Below are positions 12,248-24,546 of a DNA stretch of 64,000 bases, in pieces; the stretch's first letter is position 1; every line of letters starts with the position of its first letter. The stretch spans positions 62,001 to 126,000 of the forward strand of contig MU863955.1 in NCBI GenBank assembly GCA_033296885.1, given 5' to 3'. Below the pieces are notes generated by a model that was given only the letters and a program-made list of their open reading frames with translations, did not search any database and was not told the origin of the DNA. Both the position numbers and the translations under genes were made by a program. The stretch comes from Triangularia verruculosa. Taxonomy: Eukaryota > Ascomycota > Sordariomycetes > Sordariales > Podosporaceae.

Positions 12248-12550
12248 ATGCGTCTTTCAGGTCTTCAGAGAGAAGTTCTCTCGCTTTATCGGCAATGCCT
12301 TCGAGAATGCCGCAAGAAGCCGGAAGCAACCAGGAAGCACTTCCAAACCTTTGCCCGGTAAGATGAACATGAACTCAAGTAAAAGTCGGAATATGGTGCT
12401 AACTCTAGCATTCAAAATAATAGAGATGAATTTGAGAAGAGCATCAAACTAGACAAAAGAGACTTCTCCGCAATTGAGTTCTTACTGCGCAAGGGCCGTC
12501 GCCAGCTCGAAATGTACGCATCGCCAGGGGTGAAAGACATCAGGCAATGA
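12248..12550 (+). CDS. sdhaf1: Succinate dehydrogenase assembly factor 1 (SDHAF1/Sdh6), LYR protein
   Basis: Two small exons, 12248-12357 and 12424-12550 (donor GTAAGA, acceptor AATAG), give 78 aa. The N-terminus has the LYR motif (LQREVLSLYRQCLRECRKKP), and the junction restores FARDEFEKS, both hallmarks of SDHAF1. The family acts in the mitochondrial matrix, binding the Fe-S transfer machinery through the LYR motif to mature the iron-sulfur subunit of complex II. Size, motif order and the basic C-terminal half (LLRKGRRQLEMY) all fit. It is too short and too split to appear as a simple open reading frame. It is divergently transcribed from the RBR gene. Confidence 0.92.
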
Positions 12551-13033
12551 ATGGGGCGTTGCGCTCTTTCTCTAAAGCCCAAGCGGGTGAGCCGGCGGTG
12601 GCAGTAGTTTCCGTGGACAGCAACAAGAACAGTTCTGGGCCTGGCGCCTGCCACTGCGAGCCATTTCCAATCTCACCCCGATATCCTCTAGCCCCAGCTT
12701 TGATCTAGTGTCGCAGTTTCCTTCCCGGTCTTCTTGCGTCCATATACCATCCGCCATCTACTGTACTTGTCAACTGTTGCAGTCTTCTCTCCTCTCAACA
12801 TACACTGTCCAAACATACGCGCCAACAGCCGTACCACCGGCATTGCCTGGTTTTTTTGGAATCGACCTTTTTGGAATATATGGACGATGCCTGCATTCAG
12901 CTTAGCTTAGAAGGGAAGTCCGCACCGTCGGCCAAAGGTCAATCCAACGCCTCCCAATGTCACTTCAGATACCCCCGTTCTTAGTCCTCCTCCTGCAAGC
13001 CCCAGTCTGGCCCACAGAGCTGCTCAAGAGGTG
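12551..13033. other. Region between sdhaf1 and the disordered-protein gene; possible upstream coding exon
   Basis: The frame of the downstream gene stays open back to 12911, just after an in-frame stop and a possible acceptor (CTTAG). It reads as Pro/Ser-rich sequence that continues the downstream composition. No in-frame ATG lies between 12911 and 13034, so either an unrecognised first exon exists or this is leader. Confidence 0.4.
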
Positions 13034-16000
13034 ATGCAAAAGCCTTTGAGCGAGTCCCTCCAAAAGCTACGTCGTGCCCAACGTGCCCTCACACGACGGA
13101 AGAGAAGGAGCAAGGTCCGCGTCTCGTTCAGACACTCTACTGGCAGCCGAACTTCGGGTACCGCGAAACGATCATCGAGGCAGCTCAAAGCTGGCGATGT
13201 CAAACCAGGTGGCACCACTCCAAAATCCCGTCCTTTCCCGCCAGTACCCTCCTCCTCTGAAGATGTTGGCGGTTGTTTTGGAAGCCCTTCGAAGCCTCCG
13301 CGGCCGCCACCAAAGGATGATATCCGAGGAGTCGTCAAGCCTGGCGATGAGAAGGACGCTGGACTGGGCCGACGCGGAGCTGCGCAACCCAAAACTCCTG
13401 CGCAAGCACCAGAAGCTGGCGCCTTGAATAAGGCACAAGGTCCACGGACGGAACACATTAGGACTGTTGAAAACAAGAAAGGAAAAGCACAAGCCGGTAA
13501 ATCAGTCGAGACTAGCATCAAACGACGCCCAATACAGACTCCATCCGGACAGCCTCGCTATTCAGTATTTCCCAAGTCACACCATCGGCGTAAACCATCC
13601 GTCAATGAAAGGTCTGCACCTCCAGTCAATCCTGAAGACAGGGACTCAATTCGAAGAAGTCTGATTCAGCAGCGGCGACTGTCAGCATTGGTACCTTCTG
13701 ACGCTCAGAATATACCGACTCCAACCCCAGCACCTCAAAAAGACCTTCCCGACTTATCAAAGACCCCGCTTACAAGGACCAACGACGAGAAAGTTGCAAC
13801 CGGCGAGCCAAAGACCGAGCCTAGATCCTTTGAACGAACACTTGACAAGTTTGCCAGAGAGTTGGAAGAGTTCGCTAGGTCTACTCAAGCTTTTGATAGA
13901 ACCCCTGCTCTGCTTTCCACACCGGCAACCACACAGACACAGGTTTCTGTGCGAACAGTGCAGGAGTTTCTTCCGTATCGGCAACAGTTCCAGGAGGCTG
14001 GGCTTGCTGTCGCGTCTGTAGAACAAAAGGCGCCGGAAAAGCAAGTCCGACGCCATCCGCCTCACAAAAAGCTGGCAGACAGTCGACTGAATCATTTTGG
14101 AAGCAACGCACCTGCGCAAGGGGTCTCATCTTCAGGCACCAAAGAATCCAGTTCTGGCACCGTCATTCATAAGCCAAGGCGCGATCCTATGACTCTATCC
14201 GTTGCTGATGAAACCCCCGAGATTCAGGAGGACAAGGTTATTGAGAAAACGTCGGCCGAGACGGTCACCTCGCCGAAAATAAATGTCTACTCAGCATCAT
14301 CGAGCACGTTTATCGAGCCGGTCAAGCTCGCAGCGGTGCAGAAAAAGGTCATCAGACTACGTCCTTCAACTGTCTTTCTAGCCAATAAACCTTTGCCTGA
14401 TGCGCCGGAATTGCCCCAGCCATCAAGCTCAAAGGATACTAGGGGTAGGTATTGTCGTCTTCCTTTGCATGATGGAAACTAACGTGGAATCAGAAACAGT
14501 TGTGAGCTCTCAAAGTTCCGCGAGACCAGGAGGATGTCAGAAGCTCGGGTCGAGTACAGGAACTGAGAAAGAACCGTTGCTTCCACTTTCTGGGCAGCAA
14601 CAAAACAGCATAGGGACCGGCTCGTCAAATTCGAAAACTTCAAAGAGAAAGGAGGTGGACAGAGGGTCTGTCAAGGACGAGAAATCATTGCCAGCCATAC
14701 CGCCACCGCGATCCTTGTCACAAGCAAGACACGGTATTGCTCTGCCCAGCACGACCAGCTGGACACCTACTGCTGCCATCGCTACCACATCTAGACAGTT
14801 ACCGACCACCATCGTCGAAGAGAGGGAACCATCACCAGAAAAGAAGGAACACAAAATTCTTAATCATAAACCAAGCATGAATCAGCAGCATGTTTCAGCA
14901 TTGAACAAACCAGTTATAGCACCGGCAGCTCACAAATCACCAATAGCAGAACTAGCCACGAAAGAAATCACAGGTATTACCGCTACACCAGCGCAGCCAC
15001 CAAAATCAACAACACCGTTTGGTGTCAAACGCAACATTGTCAACACTACGGCAACCACTACTACCACCGCCGCTGCCACCAACAATACCAGCACCATCAT
15101 ATCCTCAAGCAAAAAGCTCGAGCTCCCCAAAACATGGGAACGGCACCCACTCGGCACGCCCTCCTCCTTTAAGAAGGCGCTCGATGACGTGGTCCGGAAG
15201 TTGGACGCGATAGAAATAGGCAAGCAGCGCACCCCGCTCGGGTCCTTGTCTCCAGCAGAGAACAAGAAGCGGCTCTCCTCCTCTGGCAGTAACAAACCTC
15301 CCTCGCCAACGCAGCGCTTGCAGAAGGCGGCTGCCATGAGGAGAGATCGTATCGATGCGGAGAATGAGCGTCTTAATGCGCCCACGAAACCGTTGCAGCC
15401 GACACCTCAGCCACAGAAGCAGCAGTACATACCTGGAATGGTGCCGCCTCCGTTACCGATGCCCCCACCGGGTGGATTCCGGCCGAGGGAGAGGGAGTCG
15501 TCGAGGGCGCAGGGGCAGAATAATATGGTGATGATGCCGCCGCTCAGAAGGCGACCTAGCCGTCAGTTTGTGGGGATGGGGATGGTGGGAATGGAGGACG
15601 ATAGGGACATCAGTGACAGGGACGTGCTGAAGGGGCTGAAGATTATCTGTGCCGCGTCGGCGGATGCGGAGTTTGATGGGCTGATTCAGCGGGAGACGGG
15701 GTTGAGGTTGAGGAGGTTTTTGGCGGATCTGAGGACTTTTGAGTTTTTGGACGGGGGAGGAGGAGGGCAAGGGGGGCAGAGGGTTAGTAAGAGGAGGGGG
15801 CCGTCGGGGGCAGTGCAGCATGTGCCTAGTCATGGGATGGGGCAGATTGAGAAGAGGAGGAGGGATGTACAGGTTGAGAGGGAGAGTAGGAGGAGGAGTA
15901 TAAGGGGGTTGGAGGGGTTTGGCGGGGTGAGGGGTTTGGTGGAGGGGAAAGGGGGGCCGAGGGAGAGTAAAGATAATAGGAGGAGGAGTATTAGGTTGGA

Positions 16001-16055
16001 GGTGGATAGGGAGAGTAGGAGGAGGAGTTTTAGGGGGGTTCCGCTGATGAGGTAG
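13034..16055 (+). CDS. Large disordered fungal protein with C-terminal RRFLADL motif
   Basis: Exons 13034-14444 and 14494-16055 are joined by a 49-nt intron (donor GTAGGT, acceptor AATCAG) that keeps frame (R-E-T-V-V). The protein is about 990 aa, rich in Ser, Pro, Lys and Arg, with poly-Thr and Pro-rich stretches. It is not recognisable as an enzyme. One ordered element near residue 880 reads DVLKGLKIICAASADAEFD followed by a TGLRLRRFLADL helix; I recall similar blocks in hypothetical Pezizomycotina proteins but cannot name a function. The tail is a repeat of RRRSIRG-like basic/Ser units (ESRRRSIRG, NRRRSIRL, ESRRRSFRG), possible phosphorylation sites. Start uncertain (see upstream region). 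The last 500 nt of the coding strand are very G-rich. Confidence 0.75.
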
Positions 16056-16315
16056 GTAGGTTGTTTAGGTTAGGTGGAGACTGGGTTTTGGTTAGGTATG
16101 CGTGGGAGGGATAGGGACAGCAATTGTGGATGCCTCGGTGCAAATATATTGATAGGGTAGATAATAAACGATTTTGCATATATATGAGTTGTGTTTTTGA
16201 AAGGCTGCAATGTTGGCGTGGTGTTGTGTGCTGCCCCTGAATCTTGCATCTAGGTCGTGGGTGGCGGCTGGAGCTATCTGTAGGTAAGAATTGATGGACA
16301 AAAGCATCAAAGAGC

Positions 16316-16433
16316 GGTGAGATGGCCGAGCGGTCTAAGGCGCCAGGTTCAGGTCCACCTGAATTCCCGATTCTTCCTCTGAAGTATCTTCCTGGTCTCG
16401 AAAGGGGCGTGGGTTCGAATCCCACTCTCATCA
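16316..16433 (+). tRNA. tRNA-Leu(CAG), intron-containing
   Basis: Cloverleaf: acceptor GGTGAGA/TCTCATC (one G-U), D arm GGCCGAGCGGTCTAAGGC, anticodon stem CCAGG/CCTGG with loop TTCAGG-T, long variable arm typical of Leu, T arm GTGGG TTCGAAT CCCAC. Anticodon CAG at 16350-16352. A 36-nt intron occupies 16354-16389, one base 3' of the anticodon. A TTTT run at 16438-16441 can terminate Pol III. Confidence 0.95.
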
Positions 16434-19334
16434 TATCTTTTAACTTATATATTTTATATCAGCTTGGTTTACCATTTTGTCATTTTTATTTGTGGCTATT
16501 CTGCGCAGAGCTCTCTTTTCGGCTTCCCTTATGTTGGCTTTTGGGTAGTGTTTGAAACGAAGTGTGTTGGTTTAAACTTTTACTGCGAACAGGAGGAGGT
16601 AAGCTTAGCCTTGGCCTTGGCTTGTGTTTTGCATGGAAAAGGTGGCCCCCTTTTCCCCCGCTGACTGCGGTGAGGTAGCGTGTACTATTGCCAATTCAAA
16701 CAAACAGTTTGTTGAAAATTTTGCATGCGTGGGAAGTTGGGTACCTAAGATAGGTAGATACTACGGAAGCGTTCTAGAAGCCTATGTTTTTTGGGTGTTA
16801 TTTGTTGATTGGTGCGCCTGTGTCAGTTCATCTACTGTACTTGTCAAGAACACAAATAGAACGGGCGGATCGGCGTTGGGGTTAGAGTTTAATACCGCAG
16901 TTGTTTATTGCCCTTTCTGTTTCCGCAAGAGACGCTTATGCTATTATTGAATACGTCGTCTGCTATATAGTGGAGGAATGAGAGAATTTTGAGAGTCAAG
17001 AGAGGTTGCTTCGAGATCTTCATGGCATGTTTTATCACGGGCACTGTAGAAGACAGATTGCCTACTTGCTGCAGGTGCTTCGATACGTTGCTTTAACAGC
17101 AAAGAACCAGCGCGGGAAAACTCTCGGGGCGGGTCGGACCCTGAGCTGATATTCACGGCTCACGGCACGGCTCTTTGATTGTTTGAAATGGAGATTTTAC
17201 CAGGCGATCCCCACCGTTTCGGCACGGAGGGGCTTGAACGGTGGGTGGGACTGCCGTTTATTAGGTACGAGTATTAGTCCGTCGACAGTATGCGAGAGCG
17301 GCAAACCGGGCATCGTTTTTGATCTGGGGCAAGCGGTGGCACCCAACTTTGGGGAGACCAAGGGAACCAAGAGAATAGGGCGTACATTTTGTTTTGTCAA
17401 ATCCCTTCATCTGGGTCGAGCGATGTCCCCTCGCCTGCTTGCGGTGGTGGGAAAAGTGGCCGTGAATAGCTTCACAAGCAAGCCAGAAGCGAAGGGAAGT
17501 TCTGTGCAGTAGCTCTGCATGAAGGGTGTGATGTGTGTAGACAGACAGACGCATCCGCGGTGGATAAGATGATGTGGGTGGGGGTGGAAGCGGTCGATCT
17601 AGGCCACTGGGATCATCTCCGACTGCTTGCGGGATGGCAAAGGGGTTTGAGAAGAGGGTGTGTGGTACGAGGTCGGTGAACGCCGGGTCTCGTGTACGGC
17701 GAGTCTAGGGAAGGGGGAGTACCTGGTACTTGTCGTGATGTGGAGAAAGAAGTGCAAGCCAAGAGGGGAGTTCCAAGTCTTTTTGGCTTTTTGCCTGGCC
17801 GGGTATTATGCCTTAGTGCAATCCTGCTGTACGGTTGAAAAGGTTGGCGTGCAGGATGGGTAGAGGATACCACGTGAGATACTTGGAGACAAGTACTGAG
17901 TACGCGGAGGGAAGGGAGGGTGGGGGGTTCTCGGGGGACGGGTAATATCAAAACATTTATCTTTTTATCGATCAATTGCTCAAGTTGCGAAGCAGATCGT
18001 CCTCGTTTCGGGGGTGAAGGGGGGCGTCGTCTAATGTCTGGTACCTACGACGGTATCAATGGGGATAAGATCAGTGGATGGGCAAGGGGCGTGATGTGGC
18101 GGATTGCAACCTCTTGGATCTCACCAATGTGATGTTCCTATCTCGCTTCTAGGACTTCTTGTCTTGTGCTCATCTCGTCTCATGATGCCTGCGTGTCGTT
18201 GTCCAGACTCCAAGCCTGACTAGTGCTGTGTCTTTGCCACAATATCCTACGTCGGTGATTCGATTTTGTTGGATCTAGGCTTCCTATGAATGGTGGTAGC
18301 GATCCTTCGTCTTTGGACTTCATCACGGCTTCCCCATTTGGTGGTGGTGAGGGAAGGAGTCCTTCTGGAGAGTCTGGTCCGTGAGGGGCTCTGAAAGGTG
18401 CCTGAGATGGCATACTTCCCGATCCGTGATCAGACCCAGACCCGAGTTTGCGGAACAGATCTAGTGTTCCCTACATCGAGCAGGGCCAAGGGCGGACTGG
18501 CTTCCAATGAACCGGGCGGATGGGTGAATGTCAAGACATGAAGCGAGCCCAGAGTAGCCATCGGGATCACGGTCACCTAAGGTACTGCTTGAAGAGAGGT
18601 GTTCGTGATGACCGATGATAAGGCCCAATCAACATCTTCATGCAATAGTTGCAGTCTGCCTCCATATTTCATTTCCGGCGGCAAGGTGAGGTTATCAACA
18701 GACCTCATCCTTCCGTCACCGCGGATAAATCCAAATAGCGGCATAGACGCATACATATCAAGAATGACGAAAGCTGCGTTTCAAGGTGAAGCCATCGTCA
18801 TGGTGAAACCGTCTTGTTCACCGTGGATAAATTCAAACGCGGCATTTCCATCGGCACCCAATCTCCCAAAACTATCCACAAGGCACACATCACATCGCGA
18901 TCCGAGGAACCGAAGAAGTATAGTTTTCCAATCATATAAGAGTGGGTGGTCTGTATTCAGGGGGTATATAGTAAAAATAGATTATCCATCACAAGGCGTA
19001 TTATAACCAAGCCACCGCTATGCCACTCATCTTCACCGCGCAGCACAAATTAACCAAACAACGTGATTCGTAAACTCATCCCATCCCGCGCATCGCTTCT
19101 CCTGCAGTGTCATCCAAACAAAGCCCGTCCCAATGGCCGGGTAAGTGCTCCTCCGTTACCCGTCCCGAAGAACAGGTAATGGATGGGGAAGAAACAAGGG
19201 TATCTCTCGCTTGGTAGAATGCCGAACAAAGCAACCGCGGTTTTGAGGCGATAGGATTCAGATCGAAATCACGCAAAACACAACTCAAACAAGTCGCTTT
19301 CCAAAACAAAACACGCTACGAGCAACAAACTGCT
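16434..19334. other. Intergenic region of 2.9 kb
   Basis: No supported gene. It holds the tRNA 3' flank and the downstream flank of the sugar-transporter gene. A diverged direct repeat of about 30 bp (GGATAAATyCAAA core) occurs at about 18715-18744 and 18815-18844. Open frames such as 17183-17512 and 18599-19006 have no recognisable family. Confidence 0.45.
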
Positions 19335-21028
19335 TTAAGCAGACTTGGTCTCGCTGATCTGGGTCTCCTTCTCGACCTGGTTAAGGTCGACGCGGGCAAC
19401 CTCAGCCTCGTCACCATCGATGATCTTGGCGAGCTCCTCGAGGGTGGGGCCCTTGGTCTCAACGTACATGAAGTAGACGAAGGTGAGCTCGAGGAAGATC
19501 CAGCAGGTGTAGATGAGGTAGAGCTTCCAGGTGCTGTTGGTGGGGCCGAAGAAGTCAAAGGCAACGGGGTTGGCGTAGATGTTGAGAGTAAGGGCACACT
19601 GAACAGACAAGTTCATGACCATGAGGCCCTTGGCACGGAGCTTGTAAGGCAAGATCTCAATGGCGTAGCCGACAAGGAGACCGGACCAGGCGAGAGAGTA
19701 CATGATACCGAAGACCCAGATGAAGAAGATCATGGCCTTGTCAGCACCAGCAGCCTGCTTGGTGTCCCAGAGAGCAGAGGTGATGGTCCAGAAAATGAAG
19801 GTGCAGAACATGCCGCCAGTGGAAGCCAAGAACATGGGGCGACGACCGACCTTGTCGACAAGCATGGCCATGGAGAGAGAGACGATGAGGGCAAGGCAGG
19901 TCTGACCAGCACCGAGACCAAGCTTGGCGGTCTGATCGGTGACACCGGCCGAGTCGTACAGCTTGGAGGAGTAGTTGGAGATAATGGCGTTACCGGACCA
20001 CTGGGAGAAGATACCGAGGGAGACGAGGACGGCGAATCTGTAACGGTTGCCCTTGGTGCGGAAGAAATCAGCGTAGCTGGAGTTGCCCTTGGCCTCATAC
20101 TCGAGGCGGAGAGTCTCCTTGATCTCCTGGTACTCGAACTGGACGGTGGGGTGCTGGTCGTTGCCGTTGGCGTGGTACTTGGCGAGCATGGCAAGAGCCT
20201 GGTCGTGCTTGTCCTTGGCAATCATGTAACGGGGGGACTCGGGGACCCAGTAGATGAAGGCAAGCTGAATGATCGAAGGAAGGGCCTGGAGAAGGGCGGG
20301 CACACGCCACGACCACTCGGTGGGGACGAAAGAGGTACCAAAGGCAAGCCAGGAGACGATCAAAGCACCGACGTTCCACAGGCAGTTGTAGACGGTGGTA
20401 AGACGGCCACGATGCTGGGGATGGCAGATTTCGGTGAGAAGCATGGGAGACGAGATCTGAGCGAGGGAGTTGCCGAAACCGAGGAGTACACGGCCACCCA
20501 TGAAGGTGTTAAGGTTGGTGCAGGAACCCTGGATGACGGCACCGACGACCATGATAACGCAGCCAATGGCAATGGGAAGCTTGCGACCAAAGTTATCGGC
20601 GAGGAGAGGGCTGCAGAAACGCTCGGGTTAGCGCTTGTCGGTTGTCATAGTCTGAGGTTGTTTTCGTCGTCCACTTACACAACAGGGATAGAGACCAAAG
20701 AACCAATCTGATAGAGAGCACCGACAAGACCGAGGATGGAACCTCTGGGTCTCCCGAAGTAGCTGTCCCACTGCTCCATGTTCTGAACAGCGTTGAAAAG
20801 CATACTGTAGATGCCATGTTAGCGAAAGCCTTCCACGTCTCTAGCGTGTTGGACCACAACGTACCCATCGTAACCGGTGGTAGCGGAGGCAACGCAAAGA
20901 ATGATGGCGAAGAAGTAGAGCTTGCGAAGACCCGGATCCTTGCGCCAATCGACTCTCTCGAACTGGGGAGCCTCCTCCTGGGCGACCTCAGCCGCGGCGG
21001 CTTGGGGCTTCTTGTCGAAGATGCCCAT
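19335..21028 (-). CDS. MFS sugar (hexose/lactose-permease-type) transporter
   Basis: Three exons, 21028-20865, 20804-20679, 20610-19335, give 521 aa. Junctions restore TTGYDGMLFN and SIPVVPLLADNFGRK. Sugar-porter signatures are present: DNFGRK in loop 2-3, PESPRYM after TM6, DKVGRRPMF in loop 8-9, and ETKGPTLEEL after TM12. About twelve hydrophobic segments are seen, with short hydrophilic ends and no signal peptide. The protein should be a plasma-membrane proton-coupled sugar importer. The family covers hexose, lactose/cellobiose and other sugars, and substrate cannot be set from sequence alone. The coding strand is strongly C-biased at third positions (GCC, CTC, ATC), consistent with high expression. 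Confidence 0.92.
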
Positions 21029-24000
21029 GGTGATGAATTGTTGGTGTTTAGACTTGTCAATGGGCTGTGAAGTACGAGAGAGGCAGCAATTGAATGGCTC
21101 TCAAGAAAAACGTTGGCGACACAGCTGACCCGGCTCCTTGGATCCTAAAAGGGTGGGATTGTCAGGAACGCAAAAACGAGGATGGGATGGGAGATTATAA
21201 AGACATCTTGCTGGGCACGAGAAACCGACCCTGGGGAACGGAAGAGTCGTGGAGACCAAGACGGACAGGCGGACCGGCCAGGCGTTCGACGAGGACAACC
21301 GGGGTCGGGCAGAGATCCTGGGGGGAGGTGTGGGACATGTTCACACCAGCGAAGCTTCGCCAACTGCGGCCCTGGTGCCCACCACCTCACCCCAGAACCG
21401 CTACCCGTACGGTGAATCCTCCACTTCTGCAAATAGCTAGTGTGGTCTTTCTTTTAGTCCAGGCACGTCTGGATGGGGCTCGCATGCACGTCGATACAGC
21501 TCGCATGTGCAGGTCGTCGGTACGGGACAGGACGGCAACATATTGATGGGCTTCTATGAAAGTCCCCGTTGGTCTCGCCAGTTCCTGGCTGGCCGGAGAC
21601 GGGCTGCCTGCCAATGAGGCTAATATGCCATCTGGATGCGAGCGTTATTCGCACATCATCGAGAGTTCCAGCTTCATCAAGCAGCTTGCTTGTTCTGACC
21701 GGCTTCGCTGCTCCAGTTTCCTTGACAAAAACTTATCTGGGGACCCTAGGTCTCACCAGCCCGCTCTTCCCCGTACCCCAGAGCAGTCTGCAAAAGGATG
21801 GAGCGATGACACCAAAGCATCGTGGAGTCGAACTGATCACCAGGTCTCTCCAAACTTTCCCCAACTTTGACCACTTCTCCCCAGCTTGGCCCCTCTCTTC
21901 TCCATGCCATGGTACGGTCTAGTCAAGAACCTGTGGGCACCCGCACTTTTTTCCCTTAGCGAGACTTGGCAGACATGGGCCTCGATGGGGCCCCTGGAGG
22001 GCAAGTTCACCTGCTTGCCCGCCTTGGGGATCGGACCGGTTTTCGCGTGGGCTCCTTGTCAGCATCCAGCCAACCGAGTAGCTTGGGCGAATGGGAGGAT
22101 GCCGCCGCCGCCACTTTCAGCATCCTATGCACGGCCGGTGGAAGCGGACCGACAACGAGATCGCGCTGCATGTTGGCGCTGAGATGTGGCGCGCTTGAGC
22201 TTGATTTGGCCAACGCTCACTAACATCTCAACGTCCAGCGAAGAAAGCGTGAAGATGGCGGCGGCGGTGGCCATGTTCTCACCATCCTGGGGGACCAAGG
22301 CTCCCCTCGTCGATTCCCTCACCAATGGAGACAGCGTACCTGGACAGAGAGATAGCCACGGCTGGTAGCGGGTCAGAGGAGACGATTCGTCGACCCACGG
22401 GCGACAGGGTTGTGTGCTCCTTTCTCAATTAGGCACTATTTGCCAAAGTCGGGAGGTCCCAGAATGTCACGGCGGCAGGTATATGAGCTGCATACCGACT
22501 GCAATGGTATGGCCATGCGTGCCGAGATATGAGCTGGCCGTCCCCGAATCGCGCCTCGCTTGGACTGGCAGGAGCTGGGCACAAAACCCGACGTCTGCAA
22601 ACATCCACAGGTGCTGCTTTCAGCTCCGTGGACGACTCGAGATGTGCCGGTAGGTGCCAGGCAGGCGATGGGGGGTGTCAGGCGGCCGATGCCAAGGGTG
22701 AAGCTTCTCGAGATTTGCGGAGGGCAAAATGCGGGCAGCGCTGGTAACCAGTCGGACGAGACAGCTCGCAGGGAAGCCGGAGTGGCACGCCCACGCCGCC
22801 GAAGCACATGATGGTGATGTTTGGGCAGGTCTCTGACGGAGGGCAGCCAGTGGGGTATCGAGCCGTCAAAAGTCCAAACAAGCGTTGCGATTGGCCGGTA
22901 GGAACGCTCCCCGTGTTTCCGATGACTGCGAATCCGGGGCACCCCACTTTCTTTTCGGCCATGTTTCTAGCAAACATCTGAGAGCAGTTAGCAACGCCGT
23001 TCCGATATGCCACTCACGCCAACACTAGCGGCTGTTGGGCAAGGCGCTTGCGCGAGAACGAAGCTCTTCTCCGGCTGCTGACGCCCATCTCGCCCATCTT
23101 TGTCCGCACGGCATGTCCAGCTGGGCGTTCTGGGGTTGGGCAAGCGAAAGGGAGTGCGGCTCCCCCCCGTTGGTGCTAAGGGATCGAGCTAACGCTTGCC
23201 TCGCAACATTTCCCGGCTTGGCTTTACATTCAGGCTAAAAGGGAGACGCCTGGGTGACGAACGTTTGGGTCGCTTCAGCCGTTTGGCTCTCAGCAGACGT
23301 TTCTGCCGTGCTTTCTAGCGTTTCAAAAAGACTTTTTCCACCATGAGCTGATCTGATCTGGCCTGGTGAGGCGCGTGGAGAAGGAAGGATGAACGGCGCG
23401 CGGTGAGTGCCGGACACACGGCCGAGGCTATTGCTAGTTTCTGCAGCTGTCAGTTCTCGTGAACCCCGGACTCCATCCCATGTGGGAGACCAACACGCGA
23501 TGTGGCCATCACCGAGTCTATTCGTACCGCGTGCGGATAAAAAGCGAAGAACCCATTTTGTGGAGAGACACACTGGAGACCTGAGGCCACGCGAGGCCTG
23601 GTATTTTGATGGATCAAAGATGCGGTAAGATGTTACGGCACGCCGTCTCTCGAAGCCAATGACGTGCAGACAAGTCTTGGAGCAAACAGCAACAGCAGAC
23701 AGCAAGATTGTGACGACGGGAAGGGAAATAATGCACCCTGCCAGCCCATCTCATAAAGAGGCGCTGATATCAAACACACGACATCACTTGGACTCCAGCC
23801 CATTCCCAGGTGCCCGGAACGCAAATACACCAGAGATGAAATCCACAATCAAACCGTTCATGAAAACCAAAGTGACCCAGGATGTCGAGTTGCATTAGAG
23901 TGTCTGGCCATTTGTCTGACGATGGAAACTATTCCCAAACTGCAACGGCGTTACGGCACAAGGACGGAATAAGGAACCGTAGGCGGGACGGCACCGTTCG

Positions 24001-24177
24001 CCGGTGGCACCTGAGGTCCTAGCGACTGTCTAGGCCTCTCTGCATAAGTCTTGAGTGTTGTTGACTGCAACCGTGATGTTTGGTACCTAATATCGGTGTC
24101 GGCACCAATAGAATTTCCAGTTCTCGAGGAATCCCCTCACCACGTCTCTTACTCTCGAATCGACCTTCACAAGCCAT

Positions 24178-24211
<34 letters not shown>

Positions 24212-24546
24212 GAGAGAGAGAGAGATCCAAAGCCAAGAGTGCCGCGATGTCTTCCCTTCCCGACACTTTCCGCTTGAGTGAAGTTGAAAAAAGGTGTGGC
24301 CGGGAGCATCCTTGCTCATTCCGGGGACGGCTAACGGAGCTGATGGACAAGGCGCGGGGATAAGCACAGGCCACTGGCTGGTCATGTGAATTCGCTGCAG
24401 ACGCAACCACTCAACGGCCGGCTATGTCCGAAGCGCGTCTCCAGTTTTTGGTAACGCGTCTTCGGATGGAGACCTTGAAGGTGCCGCCGTGACATCACCA
24501 AACGACTACACATAGCATTGCCCGTCAAATCCACCACTGCGGCAGT
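21029..24546. other. 3.5-kb divergent intergenic region between sugar transporter and msh3
   Basis: No supported gene. It is probably the long upstream region of the sugar-transporter gene plus the msh3 promoter. Overlapping frames on both strands (for example 22436-22942 minus) look like GC-rich shadows. A GACA/GA microsatellite lies at about 24180-24225. Non-coding RNA cannot be excluded. Confidence 0.45.
24180..24225. repeat. GACA/GA microsatellite
   Basis: About six tandem GACA units run straight into about seven GA units. Confidence 0.9.

Noticed and set aside
14930..15385. 151-codon minus-strand frame
   Set aside because: Antisense to the conserved reading frame of the large disordered protein.
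22436..22942. 168-codon minus-strand frame between the sugar transporter and msh3
   Set aside because: No domain, no coding bias, overlapped by frames on the other strand; typical of GC-rich intergenic DNA.
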